Part shown: positions 27,665 through 36,944 of the stretch, in pieces
Numbering within the stretch: position 1 is the first letter of the stretch
Layout: each line of letters opens with the position of its first letter
Source of the DNA: Burkholderia plantarii
Lineage (GTDB): Bacteria; Pseudomonadota; Gammaproteobacteria; Burkholderiales; Burkholderiaceae
Assembly: GCF_001411805.1 (NCBI RefSeq)
Contig: NZ_CP007212.1
Coordinates: 2,914,001 to 2,978,000 of the forward strand
Reading direction: 5' to 3'
Length of the DNA: 64,000 nucleotides
Translations under genes and position numbers: made by a program
Notes under the pieces: model-generated
What the model was told of the DNA's origin: nothing
What the model saw: the letters and a program-made list of their open reading frames with translations, nothing else
Database searches by the model: none

Positions 27665-28468
27665 ATGCTGCAGGAAGCACCGCCGCGAAGCGTCTCCGGG
27701 GGCGTGCCGGGCGAGCATGGGCTCGCGCACGCGGCACGCCCGTTTCTGTTCATCTCCGATCTGCACCTGAGCGAGGCGATCCCCCGCACGGTCGCCGCGT
27801 TCGAGCACTTCGTGCGCGTCACGGCCGACAGCGCCGACTCGGTGTTCATCCTCGGCGACCTGTTCGAATACTGGATCGGCGACGACATCCTCGCGGTCGA
27901 TCCGTTCGCGCAGCGCATCGCCGCACTGCTGCACACCTTTTCGGAGCGCGGCATCGCGCTCTACGTGATGCACGGCAATCGCGACTTCCTGCTCGGCCGG
28001 CGCTTCATGAAGGCCGCGGGCGCGATGCTGGTGCCGGACCCGTCGGTGGTGCTCGCGTTCGGCAGGCGCATCGTGCTCGCGCACGGCGACGCGCAATGCA
28101 CGGCCGATCGCGGTTATCAATGGTTTCGCGGCTTCGCGCGCAATCGCGCCGCGCAGTGGCTGTTCCTCGCGCGCCCGCTCGGCTGGCGTCGCGCGCTCGC
28201 CGAGCGCATGCGCGCGAAGAGCGAGGCCGGCCGCGAGCGGCCGATGCTGCCGCGCTACGACGTCACACGGCGCGGCATCGCCGAGCTGTTCGAGCGCAGC
28301 GGCGCCGACACGATGATCCACGGCCACACGCATCGCCCGGCGCGGCATGTCGAACCCGAGGGCGCGCGCTGGGTGCTGCCCGACTGGGATCTCGATCACG
28401 GCACGCCGCGCGGCGGCTATCTGAGGATCGACGCGGACGGCATGCAGGCGCTGCCGCTCGGCTACTGA
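27665..28468 (+). CDS. lpxH: UDP-2,3-diacylglucosamine diphosphatase
   Basis: 267 residues. It cleaves the pyrophosphate of UDP-2,3-diacyl-GlcN to lipid X in lipid A synthesis at the inner-membrane surface. The calcineurin-type metal ligands are in place: FLFISDLHLSE (Asp32, His34), FILGDLFEYWIGDD, VMHGNRDFLLG, ILAHGDAQCTAD and MIHGHTHRPARH. A 25-residue N-terminal extension precedes the domain compared with E. coli LpxH (240). It is 22 bp downstream of ppiB and converges with cysE. Confidence 0.96.
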   Translation: MLQEAPPRSVSGGVPGEHGLAHAARPFLFISDLHLSEAIPRTVAAFEHFVRVTADSADSVFILGDLFEYWIGDDILAVDPFAQRIAALLHTFSERGIALYVMHGNRDFLLGRRFMKAAGAMLVPDPSVVLAFGRRIVLAHGDAQCTADRGYQWFRGFARNRAAQWLFLARPLGWRRALAERMRAKSEAGRERPMLPRYDVTRRGIAELFERSGADTMIHGHTHRPARHVEPEGARWVLPDWDLDHGTPRGGYLRIDADGMQALPLGY

Positions 28469-28659
28469 GCCGGGCTCACTCGCGGGCGCTCGTGCGGGCG
28501 CGAACGCGCGAGGCCGGCCGGAGCACCGGTCTCTTTTCTCATCGTCCAAATCGTGAACAGGGTTGCCGCGGCGCGGCGGCTGATCGGCCGTTCAACCGTC
28601 AGCGCCGGTCGGCAGGGGCAGCGGCGATCACTGGCGCTGACCGACCGGCCCGGCGCCGC

Positions 28660-29424
28660 TCAGCGCGGCTCGCCGACGCGGCCGTCGAGCACGGCGGACA
28701 GTCGTCGCAGATCGAGCCGGCCGTCGGCCTGCAGGGCCTCGAACCGCTCGCCGAGCCGCTCCAGCGCCGCGACGATCTCGTCGACGCGCTGCGCTTCCCT
28801 GGCCGCGTGATCGACGAGGCCATGGATCGCCAGCGACATCGGATCGTCGGCGTTCGGGGTGATGCCGTAGGCGCTGAACGTGGTCCGAGCCGGCGCGGGC
28901 TTCGCCTCGGCCGGCAGCACCACGCGCGCGGGATTGCCGACCGCCGTGCCGCCCGCCGGCACCGGCTTGACGACCACCGCGTTCGAACCGATCTTGGCTC
29001 CCTCGCCCACCGTGAAGCCGCCGAGCACCTTCGCGCCCGCACCGACGATCACGCCGCGCTCGAGCGTGGGATGGCGCTTCGCGCCGCGCGTGAGCGAGGT
29101 GCCGCCGAGCGTCACGCCCTGGTAGATCGTGCAGTCGTCGCCGACGATCGCGGTCTCGCCGATCACCACGCCCATGCCGTGATCGATGAACACGCGCCGC
29201 CCGAGCGTGGCGCCGGGATGGATCTCGATGCCGGTCATGAAGCGCCCGACCTGCGAGATGAAGCGCCCGAGCCAGCGCCGCTCGCGCCGCCAGCAGGCGT
29301 GCGCGACGCGGTGGAAGATCAACGCGTGGATGCCCGGGTAACAGGTCAGCACCTCCCAGGCGCTGCGAGCAGCGGGATCGCGCTCGCGAATCGTCGCGAT
29401 GTCTTCTCGAAGTCTCGTGAACAT
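28660..29424 (-). CDS. cysE: Serine O-acetyltransferase
   Basis: 254 residues. It makes O-acetylserine from serine and acetyl-CoA for cysteine synthesis. Start [20 protein letters not shown]; the left-handed beta-helix of hexapeptide repeats is evident in [40 protein letters not shown] and [20 protein letters not shown]. This is the shorter CysE type lacking part of the N-terminal helical domain of E. coli (273). The C-terminal tail has no obvious cysteine-synthase-binding Ile terminus. Converges with lpxH. Confidence 0.96.
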   Translation of the reverse strand: MFTRLREDIATIRERDPAARSAWEVLTCYPGIHALIFHRVAHACWRRERRWLGRFISQVGRFMTGIEIHPGATLGRRVFIDHGMGVVIGETAIVGDDCTIYQGVTLGGTSLTRGAKRHPTLERGVIVGAGAKVLGGFTVGEGAKIGSNAVVVKPVPAGGTAVGNPARVVLPAEAKPAPARTTFSAYGITPNADDPMSLAIHGLVDHAAREAQRVDEIVAALERLGERFEALQADGRLDLRRLSAVLDGRVGEPR

Positions 29425-29617
29425 GGCGTGTCTCGACCGGGAGGGAAATCGTCGCCGCGCGCCGCGCGGCCCTTATACGCAATCGCTATTTGCTTATCAC
29501 GTGCAGCGATTGTAGGGGGACTCGCGCGGGCGTGCTGGACACGCCGCGTTGTCCCCAACGGCGCCGGGGGTATTCGTGCGGCGCGGGAGGCCCGTCGGCC
29601 CGCTCGCGGGCTTCGGC

Positions 29618-30430
29618 TCAGCGCTCGTCGCCGCCCGTCTTCAGCACGATGTGCTTGGCGATGCCGCGCAGGATGTTGACCTCCTCGCGCTCGAGCCCCG
29701 CGCGCGAGAACAGCCGCCGCAGCCGCGGCATCAGCTTCTTCGGGTTGCGCGGATCGAGGAAATCGAGCGCGACGAGCGCCTGCTCCAGATGCGCGAACAT
29801 CCCCTCGATCTCGTCGGCCCGCGCGAGCGTGCCGGCCGCGCCGTCGTGCATCTCGCCGGGCTGGCCCGCCAGCAGCGCGACGCGCAGCTCGTAGGCCAGC
29901 ACCTGGATCGCCTGCGACAGGTTCAGCGAGCTGTATTCGGGGTTCGCCGGGATATGTGCGATCGCGCTGCAGCGATCGACGTGTTCGTTCGACAGCCCGA
30001 CGCGCTCGTTGCCGAACACGAACGCGATCTCGCCGCTGGCGAGCTGCGCGCGCGCCGTCTCGGCGGCCGCGCGCGGCGCGAGGCGCGGCGGCCCGTACTC
30101 GCGGCTGCGCGCGGTCAGCGCGACCGACCACTGCACGCCCGCCAGCGCGTCGGCCAGCGTCGGCACGATCTGCGTGGCGGCGAGCACGTCGTCGGCGCCG
30201 CTCGCCATCGCGATCGCCTCGGGATCGGCCAGCACGCCGGCCACGCGCGGCGCGACCAGCACGAGCCGCGAGAAGCCCATCGTCTTCAGCGCGCGCGCCG
30301 CCGCGCCGACGTTGCCGGGATGGCTCGGCTCGACCAGCACGAAGCGCGCCGACGCGAAGCCGCCCGCGGCAGGAAACGTTGCGGACGAGGGGCCGGCGGG
30401 CGCCGCCGGCGGGGTGTGCGAGTTTTCCAA
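29618..30430 (-). CDS. trmJ: tRNA/rRNA methyltransferase of the TrmJ/SpoU family
   Basis: About 270 residues. TrmJ 2'-O-methylates residue 32 of tRNAs using SAM. SPOUT motifs are clear: ARFVLVEPSHPGNVGAAARA, EIAFVFGNERVGLSNEHVD and IPANPEYSSLNLSQAIQVLA, which form the trefoil-knot SAM site and dimer interface, followed by a C-terminal helical extension typical of TrmJ. The start is uncertain: no ATG lies upstream of the domain in frame. I use TTG at 30428-30430 (giving ENSHTPP); GTG at 30518-30520 is the alternative and adds 30 residues. Divergent from suhB. Confidence 0.92.
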   Translation of the reverse strand: MENSHTPPAAPAGPSSATFPAAGGFASARFVLVEPSHPGNVGAAARALKTMGFSRLVLVAPRVAGVLADPEAIAMASGADDVLAATQIVPTLADALAGVQWSVALTARSREYGPPRLAPRAAAETARAQLASGEIAFVFGNERVGLSNEHVDRCSAIAHIPANPEYSSLNLSQAIQVLAYELRVALLAGQPGEMHDGAAGTLARADEIEGMFAHLEQALVALDFLDPRNPKKLMPRLRRLFSRAGLEREEVNILRGIAKHIVLKTGGDER

Positions 30431-30837
30431 CGTGATTCGGTCCGACTGAAAGAATTGCCGGTATGGTATCGCCAACGCCGCGCCAATCCCACCCGGCCGA
30501 ACGGCCAGCCCCCCGATCACACCCGATCACACCCGATCGCCGTCGATCCCATGCCGGCGAACCGCGCCGTGCCCGCGCGTATCGGCCCGCGGCCGCGCGA
30601 TTTCGGAAAAAGGTCCGACTCGGGTAAAATGCCGGTTTCGCGCTCGCCGGCTTTCGGATAGGCCCATCCGCTCCCGATTGGCCGGCCGATACATCGGCCG
30701 CCCGTGCGGCCAGCGCCCCGCTCTTTGCCAATTCGCGTCTTCCGTCGACGAAACGTCCGCCCCGCCTTGCCGGGCGCCGCTTCGCCGGTTCGATCCACCT
30801 CGTGGCGGCCCGTGCCGCCGGCTTCAGGATTCAGCTC
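30431..30837. promoter_or_regulatory. trmJ/suhB divergent promoter region
   Basis: About 400 bp without a gene if the TTG start of trmJ is right. On the plus strand TAAAAT at 30625-30630 makes a fair -10 for suhB, with a weak -35-like TTTCGG 18 bp upstream. No other element stands out. Confidence 0.4.
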
Positions 30838-31659
30838 ATGCATCCCATGCTCAACATCGCTGTCAAGGCTGCGCGCCGCGCCGGACAGATCATCAACCGC
30901 GCGTCGCTCGACCTCGACATGATCGAGATCCGCAAGAAACAGCAGAACGATTTCGTGACGGAAGTCGACAAGGCCTCCGAAGAGGCGATCATCGAGACGC
31001 TGAAGACGGCCTATCCCGACCACGCGATCCTCGCCGAGGAATCGGGCAAGTCGGACAACGAATCCGAATACGTCTGGATCATCGATCCGCTCGACGGCAC
31101 CACCAACTTCATCCACGGCTTCCCGTACTACTGCGTGTCGATCGCGCTCGCGCATCGCGGCGTGGTGCAGCAGGCCGTCGTCTACGATCCGAACAACAAC
31201 GACCTGTTCACGGCCACGCGCGGCCGCGGCGCGTTCCTGAACGACCGCCGCATCCGCGTCGGCCGCCGCGACCGCCTGTCGGACGCGCTGGTCGGCACCG
31301 GTTTCCCGTTCCGCGAGAAGGACGGCCTCGATAACTACATGAAGCTGTTCGTGGAGATGACGCAATCGTGTACCGGGCTGCGCCGCCCGGGCGCGGCGGC
31401 GCTGGACCTCGCGAACGTCGCGGCGGGCCGGCTCGACGCGTTCTTCGAGCAGGGCATCCACGCCTGGGACATGGCCGCGGGCAGCCTGCTGATCACCGAG
31501 GCGGGCGGCCTCGTCGGCAACTATCACGGCGACGCCGACTTCCTGCACCGCCACGAGATCGTCGCGGCGAACCCGAAGATCTACGCGCAGATGATCCCGA
31601 TCCTGAACCGCTATTCGCGCATCGGCGGCGACGCCGCGCAGGCCGCGCAGCAGCAGTAA
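30838..31659 (+). CDS. suhB: Inositol-1-monophosphatase family protein SuhB
   Basis: 273 residues. Mg-dependent phosphatase; in enterobacteria SuhB also joins the rRNA antitermination complex. The start [20 protein letters not shown] is characteristic, and the metal-binding motifs are [32 protein letters not shown] with [15 protein letters not shown], and [19 protein letters not shown]. The ATG at 30838 has AGGA 8 nt upstream, preferred over an in-frame ATG at 30802. Followed by a stem-loop shared with the convergent HAD gene. Confidence 0.96.
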   Translation: MHPMLNIAVKAARRAGQIINRASLDLDMIEIRKKQQNDFVTEVDKASEEAIIETLKTAYPDHAILAEESGKSDNESEYVWIIDPLDGTTNFIHGFPYYCVSIALAHRGVVQQAVVYDPNNNDLFTATRGRGAFLNDRRIRVGRRDRLSDALVGTGFPFREKDGLDNYMKLFVEMTQSCTGLRRPGAAALDLANVAAGRLDAFFEQGIHAWDMAAGSLLITEAGGLVGNYHGDADFLHRHEIVAANPKIYAQMIPILNRYSRIGGDAAQAAQQQ

Positions 31660-31710
31660 CGGCCCGCGTGCCGCGCCCGCACGAGGCGCGGCATGGCACC
31701 AGATGGACCA

Positions 31711-31740
31711 ACGGCCCGCTTCGGCAACGAGGCGGGCCGT
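31711..31740. terminator. Hairpin between suhB and the convergent HAD gene
   Basis: ACGGCCCGC (31711-31719) pairs with GCGGGCCGT (31732-31740) across a 12-nt loop, followed by TTTG. The short T-run makes it a moderate terminator, placed where both converging genes need one. Confidence 0.55.
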
Positions 31741-31787
31741 TTGCGTCGACGGGCAAGCGCGTCGAGCGCGAGCCGTGATCGCGCCGT

Positions 31788-32408
31788 TCAGACGTCGATC
31801 GCCGCCATCGGCCCCTTGCCGCGAATCCAGGCCCGATCGGCGCGCTCGGCCATCTCCTTGTCACCGCGGCTGTCGCCGTAGGCATAGAGCGTCGCGGGCG
31901 GCTGCAAGCCCCACCAAGCGTTCAGCCGCGCGACCTTCTGCGGCCCCCAGCAGTTCTCGCCGTCGAACCGGCCGGTGAACACGCCGTGCTCGAACCGCAG
32001 CCGCGTCGCCAGCACCGCCTCGAAGCCGAGCGGCGCCGCCCATTTCTCCAGATAGATCGACGGCGACGCGCTGACCAGCACCACCACATGCCCCCGCGCC
32101 TGATGCTCGCGCACGCGCGCCAGCATCTCGGGGCGCACCAGGCTCGGCAGTTCGGTGGCCACGAAGCGCGTCGCGAGCGCGTCGAGTTCGCGCTCCCCGA
32201 TCGGCCCGAACGCGAACCAGGCGAACCTCGCCTTCGCAGCGCCGCGCGAGATCCAGCCCGCCTTCATCGCGACGATCCACGGCAACGCGCGCAGCCCCGC
32301 CCAGGCGAAACGGCGCATGCCCACGGCCTGCTGCACGAAATGGCGGAAGCTGTCGGAGGTGGTGATGGTGCCGTCGAAATCGAAAGCGGCGACGATGCGG
32401 TCGGTCAT
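31788..32408 (-). CDS. HAD-superfamily IB phosphatase
   Basis: 206 residues. Motif I DFDGTITTSD with the nucleophile Asp in AAFDFDGT, motif II VVLVSASPSIYLE and motif III YGDSRGDKEMAE are intact, marking the SerB/PGP-like HAD-IB group of YfhB/CicA-type phosphatases. These act on phospholipid headgroups or small phosphoesters; the substrate cannot be told. The ATG at 32406-32408 was chosen because homology starts at MTDRIVAAF; the frame extends upstream with unrelated residues. Converges with suhB. Confidence 0.92.
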   Translation of the reverse strand: MTDRIVAAFDFDGTITTSDSFRHFVQQAVGMRRFAWAGLRALPWIVAMKAGWISRGAAKARFAWFAFGPIGERELDALATRFVATELPSLVRPEMLARVREHQARGHVVVLVSASPSIYLEKWAAPLGFEAVLATRLRFEHGVFTGRFDGENCWGPQKVARLNAWWGLQPPATLYAYGDSRGDKEMAERADRAWIRGKGPMAAIDV

Positions 32409-32684
32409 GGCGGGTTCTGCCGGGAAGGAAACGGGCGAGCCCGGAAGATAGCAAATTTGCGCGGCCTCGCGCGAATCACGCATCGATGGCGCCCGAATTC
32501 CGGCGCAAGACCGGTGCATGTCGGCGGCCATCACGCGCCGGCCACGATACCTCGGCCGCGAACGGCCTCATCGAATGAACGGCCACGACCGCCGCCGCGC
32601 ATCGCCACCGCGCTTGCACGTCTCGCTTCGAAACAGTCGCGCGAAATCGTGCCGACTCCCCTCGCCTACGACACTCCATCGCCT
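32409..32684. other. Intergenic region without a gene
   Basis: About 280 bp between the HAD phosphatase start and the kdgT terminator. No credible coding sequence was found; it presumably contains the HAD gene promoter. Confidence 0.5.
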
Positions 32685-32724
32685 GAAAAAAGAAAGCGGC
32701 GACCGCTGCAACGCGGCGCCGCTT
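32685..32724 (-). terminator. Intrinsic terminator of kdgT
   Basis: On the minus strand AAGCGGCG (complement of 32717-32724) pairs with CGCCGCTT (complement of 32694-32701), followed by TCTTTTTT. It lies about 55 bp beyond the kdgT stop. Confidence 0.75.
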
Positions 32725-32778
32725 CCCGTTGCCGACGCGCCGATCCCCTCGGCGCGCGGCGCGAGTCGCATCAACGAA

Positions 32779-33807
32779 TCAGATATGCCCCTGATGCCCG
32801 TGAACCCTCACCTCCGGCAGCCCCGCCGCCGGGTTCGTGTCGCCGGCGACCGCCGCGCCCGCCTTCGCGAAGCGGCGCGACCACATCGCCGTGATGATCG
32901 GCACGAGGATCGCCGTGATCAGGCAGGCCGTCGCGACGGTGGCCGTCGCGGCCGGCACGAGCGGCTTCAGCTTCGGCACCATCTCGCCGATGATGGCCGG
33001 GTTCGCGACCGCGGCGCCCGCCGTGGAGGAGGCCGCCAGCCCGGCCGTGCCGTTGCCGCCGCCGATCAGGCGGTCGGCGAGGATCAGCGGCACGCCCGTC
33101 ACGACGATCACGGCAAGGCCGAGCAGCAGGCCCGGAATCCCGCTGCGGGCGATCACGTGCAGGTCGATGCCGTTGCCAAGCGCGAAGCCGAAGAACGGGA
33201 TCAGCGGATGGACGCAGCGGCCGAACAGGTCGCGCAGTTCGCGGTCCAGGTTGCCGAGCGCGAAGCCGATCAGGAACGGCAGCACGGCGCCCACGAACAG
33301 CCTCGGCTCGAACACCGCCACCCCGGTGGCGCCGAGGATCGTCATGCTGACGAGCGGCCCCGATTCGAGCGACATCAGCACGAACGCGCCGGCTTCCTCG
33401 CGCGTGCCGTACTGCTGCATCACGGCCGCGTAGAGCCCGCCGTTGGTCATGTCCATCGAGGCCACGATCGCGAGCAGCGACAGCCCGGCCAGCACCCCGC
33501 TCTTGATCCCGTCGTCGGGAATGAACTGCGCGCAGATCAGCGTCACGAGCCACGCCACCAGCGTCTTGGTGATCACCAGCGTGCCCGACTTGCGCAGCAC
33601 CACGCCGGTGGCGCGCAGGTCGATGGTCGCGCCCATGCAGAAGAACCAGACCGCGAGGATCGGCACCGTGCCCGAGATCAGCCCGTTCGTAAACGAGCCG
33701 AAATACTTGCCCGCGTCGGGCGCGAAGGTATGCACGCAGGCGCCCAGCACCATCGGCACCAGCATCAACCCGCCCGGCACGCGGTCGATCACTCTTTTGA
33801 TATTCAC
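32779..33807 (-). CDS. kdgT: 2-keto-3-deoxygluconate permease
   Basis: 342 residues, inner membrane, about ten helices. KdgT imports 2-keto-3-deoxygluconate by H+ symport. The start is GTG at 33805-33807 with GGAG 6 nt upstream; it aligns [18 protein letters not shown] with the N-terminus of E. coli KdgT, whereas the ATG at 33819 would add four residues. The glycine-rich [20 protein letters not shown] and [19 protein letters not shown] are family segments. Divergent from kduI/kduD and preceded by a KdgR-type operator. Its terminator is at 32685-32724. Confidence 0.95.
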   Translation of the reverse strand: MNIKRVIDRVPGGLMLVPMVLGACVHTFAPDAGKYFGSFTNGLISGTVPILAVWFFCMGATIDLRATGVVLRKSGTLVITKTLVAWLVTLICAQFIPDDGIKSGVLAGLSLLAIVASMDMTNGGLYAAVMQQYGTREEAGAFVLMSLESGPLVSMTILGATGVAVFEPRLFVGAVLPFLIGFALGNLDRELRDLFGRCVHPLIPFFGFALGNGIDLHVIARSGIPGLLLGLAVIVVTGVPLILADRLIGGGNGTAGLAASSTAGAAVANPAIIGEMVPKLKPLVPAATATVATACLITAILVPIITAMWSRRFAKAGAAVAGDTNPAAGLPEVRVHGHQGHI

Positions 33808-33869
33808 AGGCTTCTCCATGCGTGGACGCGCGCGTCCGTTATCGTTCCCGCCGTCTCCTCGGCGATTTC

Positions 33870-33882
33870 GGAACGTTATTCC
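33870..33882. promoter_or_regulatory. kdgR box: KdgR/IclR-type operator at kdgT
   Basis: GGAACG-TTA-TTCC in the kdgT 5' region has the same GGAACG-N3-TTCC core and spacing as the perfect palindrome in front of kduI. It lies 63 bp upstream of the kdgT GTG. Confidence 0.6.
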
Positions 33883-33970
33883 ATTCTCATAACACCTTAC
33901 ATCGCGGTTAACCCTGTAATTTCCGTCGGCACGACGACGCGGCCGTGGACGGCTCTGGCTGGAGCGAAAA

Positions 33971-33997
33971 AATAATCGGAACGACGTTCCGATTATT
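33971..33997. promoter_or_regulatory. kdgR box: KdgR/IclR-type operator at kduI, 12-bp perfect arms
   Basis: AATAATCGGAAC-GAC-GTTCCGATTATT is a perfect 27-bp palindrome with a 3-bp centre. It overlaps the -35 of a promoter (TTCCGA 33987-33992, 17-bp spacer, TCTAAT 34010-34015), so a bound IclR-family protein would block kduI transcription. Confidence 0.75.
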
Positions 33998-34015
33998 TTC
34001 ATCCTGTGATCTAAT
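33987..34015 (+). promoter_or_regulatory. Probable kduI promoter
   Basis: TTCCGA (33987-33992) and TCTAAT (34010-34015) are separated by 17 bp, 67 bp upstream of the kduI start; the -35 lies inside the palindromic operator. Confidence 0.5.
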
Positions 34016-34081
34016 GCGGAACATCAACGCATCGAGCGGGCGCGCCATGCCCCGCCGCACCGATCCCCACGGAGACAGCAG

Positions 34082-34918
34082 ATGGAAGTCAGGCAGGCCA
34101 TTCACAGCGAGCACGCGAAAACCCTCGACACCGCCGGGCTGCGGCGCCATTTCCTGATCGAGCAGGTGTTCGAGCCGGACGCCCTGAAGCTGACCTACAG
34201 CCATATCGACCGGATCATCGTGGGCGGCGTCTGGCCGGCCACGCACGCGGTCGAGGTGCCGGCCTCGCTCGGCAGCGCGATCGGCGTCGGCTACCTGCTC
34301 GAACGCCGCGAACTCGGCGCGATCAACATCGGCGGCGACGGCTGGGTGGAGGTGGACGGCCAGCGCCACGCGGTGCGCTTCGAGGAGGCGATCTACGTCG
34401 GCCAGGGCGCGCGGTCGGTCACGTTCGGCAGCGACGACGCCGCGCAGCCGGCCCGGTTCTACTTGAACTGCGCGCCGGCCCACACGGCCTACCCGACGCG
34501 CGTGATCACGCTCGGGCAGGCCTCGCCCGAGACGCTCGGCGATCCATCCACCAGCAACCGCCGCACCATCTACAAGTTCATCGTCCCGGAGGTCGTGCAG
34601 ACCTGCCAGCTGTCGATGGGCATGACCAAGCTCGAACCCGGCAACCTCTGGAACACCATGCCGTGCCACACGCACGAGCGGCGCATGGAGGTGTACTTCT
34701 ACTTCGGCATGCAGGACGACGCGGCGGTGTTCCACATGCTCGGCGAGCCGCAGGAGACGCGCCACATCCTCGTGCACAACGAGCAGGCCGTGATCTCGCC
34801 GAGCTGGTCGATCCATTCGGGCGTGGGCACGCGGGCCTACACGTTCATCTGGGGCATGGTCGGCGAGAACCAGGTGTTCAAGGACATGGACCACGTCGCC
34901 GTCGCCGATCTGCGCTGA
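34082..34918 (+). CDS. kduI: 5-dehydro-4-deoxy-D-glucuronate isomerase
   Basis: 278 residues, identical in length to E. coli KduI. It isomerises 4-deoxy-L-threo-5-hexosulose uronate to 3-deoxy-D-glycero-2,5-hexodiulosonate in pectin and glycosaminoglycan breakdown. The cupin-fold zinc ligands are in [16 protein letters not shown] (His, His, Glu) and the later His in SWSIHSGVG. Start [20 protein letters not shown] is the family start; GGAGACAG precedes it. First gene of kduI-kduD-kdgR, 37 bp before kduD. Confidence 0.97.
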   Translation: MEVRQAIHSEHAKTLDTAGLRRHFLIEQVFEPDALKLTYSHIDRIIVGGVWPATHAVEVPASLGSAIGVGYLLERRELGAINIGGDGWVEVDGQRHAVRFEEAIYVGQGARSVTFGSDDAAQPARFYLNCAPAHTAYPTRVITLGQASPETLGDPSTSNRRTIYKFIVPEVVQTCQLSMGMTKLEPGNLWNTMPCHTHERRMEVYFYFGMQDDAAVFHMLGEPQETRHILVHNEQAVISPSWSIHSGVGTRAYTFIWGMVGENQVFKDMDHVAVADLR

Positions 34919-34955
34919 GCCGCGTCCCCATCCCTGGTTATCGAGAGGAATCTGC

Positions 34956-35717
34956 ATGTCCGCTCCACTTTTCGACCTGACCGGCAAGGTCGCGATCGTC
35001 ACCGGCTGCAACACGGGGCTCGGCGCCGGGATGGCGTTCGCGCTCGCGGCGGCCGGCTGCGACATCGTCGGCGTCAATCGCGGCGCGCCGGCCGAAACCC
35101 AGGCGCGCGTCGAGGCGCTCGGCCGCCGCTTCCTCGACCTGCGCGCGGACCTGTCGACCACGCGGCCGATCGACGACATCGTCAACGCGGCCTGCGAGGC
35201 CCACGGGCGCATCGACATCCTCGTCAACAACGCCGGCATCATCCGCCGCAACGACGCGCTCGCGTTCACCGAGGACGACTGGGATGCCGTGATCGACACC
35301 AATCTGAAGACCGTGTTCTTCCTCGCGCAGGCGGCGGCGAAGCAGTTCGTCAGGCAGGACAGCCCGGGCAAGATCATCAACGTGGCCTCGATGCTGTCGT
35401 TCCAGGGCGGCATCCGCGTGCCGTCCTACACGGCCTCGAAGAGCGGCGTGCTGGGCCTCACGCGGCTGCTCGCCAACGAATGGGCCGCGCGGCGCATCAA
35501 CGTCAACGCGATCGCGCCCGGCTACATGGCGACCAACAACACCACGCAGCTGCGTCACGACGCGCAGCGCAGCGAGGAAATCGTCGGACGGATCCCGGCC
35601 GCGCGCTGGGGCGAGCCCGAGGATCTGGCCGGGCCGGTGGTGTTCCTCGCCTCGTCGGCCTCCGACTACGTCCACGGGCACACGCTCGCCGTCGACGGCG
35701 GCTGGCTCGCCCGCTGA
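34956..35717 (+). CDS. kduD: 2-dehydro-3-deoxy-D-gluconate 5-dehydrogenase
   Basis: 253 residues, exactly the E. coli KduD length. SDR oxidoreductase reducing 3-deoxy-D-glycero-2,5-hexodiulosonate to 2-keto-3-deoxygluconate. Rossmann motif VTGCNTGLGAGMAFALAAAG, the NNAG segment ILVNNAGIIRRND, and the catalytic Tyr-Lys in YTASKSGVLGLTRLL. GAGAGGAA lies upstream of the ATG. Product of KduI is its substrate, and the 2-keto-3-deoxygluconate formed is also what KdgT imports. Confidence 0.96.
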   Translation: MSAPLFDLTGKVAIVTGCNTGLGAGMAFALAAAGCDIVGVNRGAPAETQARVEALGRRFLDLRADLSTTRPIDDIVNAACEAHGRIDILVNNAGIIRRNDALAFTEDDWDAVIDTNLKTVFFLAQAAAKQFVRQDSPGKIINVASMLSFQGGIRVPSYTASKSGVLGLTRLLANEWAARRINVNAIAPGYMATNNTTQLRHDAQRSEEIVGRIPAARWGEPEDLAGPVVFLASSASDYVHGHTLAVDGGWLAR

Positions 35718-35726
35718 TTCAACTCC

Positions 35727-36614
35727 ATGCCGGGACGCGCTATGCTCACGCCTGAATCCACATCGACGGACGTTTTGCACATGGAAGCGATGCTCAGGCG
35801 GCGCAAGGAAGACGCGCCGCAGGCGCAGGCCGAAGGCGGCGCCGAGAAAGCGGAATCGGCCTCGGCCGCGGGCAAGGTGTTCGCCGTGCTCGAAGCGCTC
35901 GGCGCGCACGGGCCGATCGGCATCAGCGAGCTGTCGCACCGGCTCGGCATGTCGAAGACCACCGTCCACCGGTTCCTGCAGACGCTGAAGACGCTCGGCT
36001 TCGTCGCGCAGGAGGACGAGACCGAGCGCTATCGCCTGACGATCCGGCTGTTCGAACTCGGCTCGCAGGCGCTCGAGAACGTGGACCTGGTGCGCGAGGC
36101 CGACGTCGAGATGCGCCGCATCGGCCGGCTCACGCGCGAGGCGCTGCACCTCGGCGCGTTCGACGAAGACCATATCATCTACATCCACAAGATCGACGCC
36201 GACTACGGGCTGCGCATGCACTCGCGGATCGGCCGCACCAACCCGCTCTACAGCACCGCGATCGGCAAGGTGCTGCTGGCCTGGATGGCGCCCGAGGAGG
36301 CGCGCGAGGCGCTCTCGCGGATCGAGTTCAGGAAATCGACGCAGAAGACGCTGGCCTCGGCCGAGGCGGTATGGAGCATTCTTCCGCACGTGCGCGAGCA
36401 GGGCTACGGCGAGGACAACGAGGAGCAGGAAGACGGGCTCGTGTGCCTCGCGGTGCCGGTGTTCGACCGCTTCGGCCGCGTGATCGCGGGGCTGTCGATC
36501 TCGTTTCCGACCATGCGCTGCGGCGCCGACACGAAGGCGCATTACGTTGCGCTGTTGAAGCAGGCCGGGCGGGCCGTCTCGGCCCGGCTCGGCTATCGCG
36601 GCACCGGGGCCTGA
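35727..36614 (+). CDS. kdgR: IclR-family regulator, KdgR
   Basis: 295 residues. The IclR winged HTH is visible (GPIGISELSHRLGMSKTTVH, RFLQTLKTLGFV), followed by the effector domain (IHKIDADYGLRMHSRIGRTN, YSTAIGKVLLAWM, PVFDRFGRVIAGLSISFPTM). KdgR represses pectin/KDG catabolic genes and is released by 2-keto-3-deoxygluconate. It follows kduD by 9 bp, so it is probably autoregulated through the kduI operator. The first ATG at 35727 and the one at 35742 are both possible starts; the N-terminal 40 residues are low complexity. Confidence 0.92.
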   Translation: MPGRAMLTPESTSTDVLHMEAMLRRRKEDAPQAQAEGGAEKAESASAAGKVFAVLEALGAHGPIGISELSHRLGMSKTTVHRFLQTLKTLGFVAQEDETERYRLTIRLFELGSQALENVDLVREADVEMRRIGRLTREALHLGAFDEDHIIYIHKIDADYGLRMHSRIGRTNPLYSTAIGKVLLAWMAPEEAREALSRIEFRKSTQKTLASAEAVWSILPHVREQGYGEDNEEQEDGLVCLAVPVFDRFGRVIAGLSISFPTMRCGADTKAHYVALLKQAGRAVSARLGYRGTGA

Positions 36615-36944
36615 AGCGCGAACGGCGCCGGCCCCGCGCGAAACCGGGCGGCGCCGCGCGATCGCGCCCGGCGCCGGAGCGATCACGCCGGGCCGCGAAG
36701 CGGCAAGGCAAGCCACGATGGCGTGCCTTCGGCAACGCAACACCTCGACGCGTCGCCATCACGGCCGTCATCGTCGCGCTCGCGCGGTTCGCGATCCGCA
36801 CGGCGCGGCGGCCGCGCAACAGGCCGCGCAACAGCCGGCGCGCGCCCCATCCGCACGGCGAGCCACGGCAGATGGGCGATGCCGGCGAACTTCAGCGCCG
36901 GGAACGCCAGCGCGAAAGTCCGCGCCAGCACCGCCCGCCCGGCT
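36615..36944. other. Intergenic region between kdgR and amiE
   Basis: 330 bp between two convergent genes. No gene or good terminator was found. A 12-bp tandem duplication, GGCCGCGCAACA, occupies 36810-36833. Confidence 0.5.
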
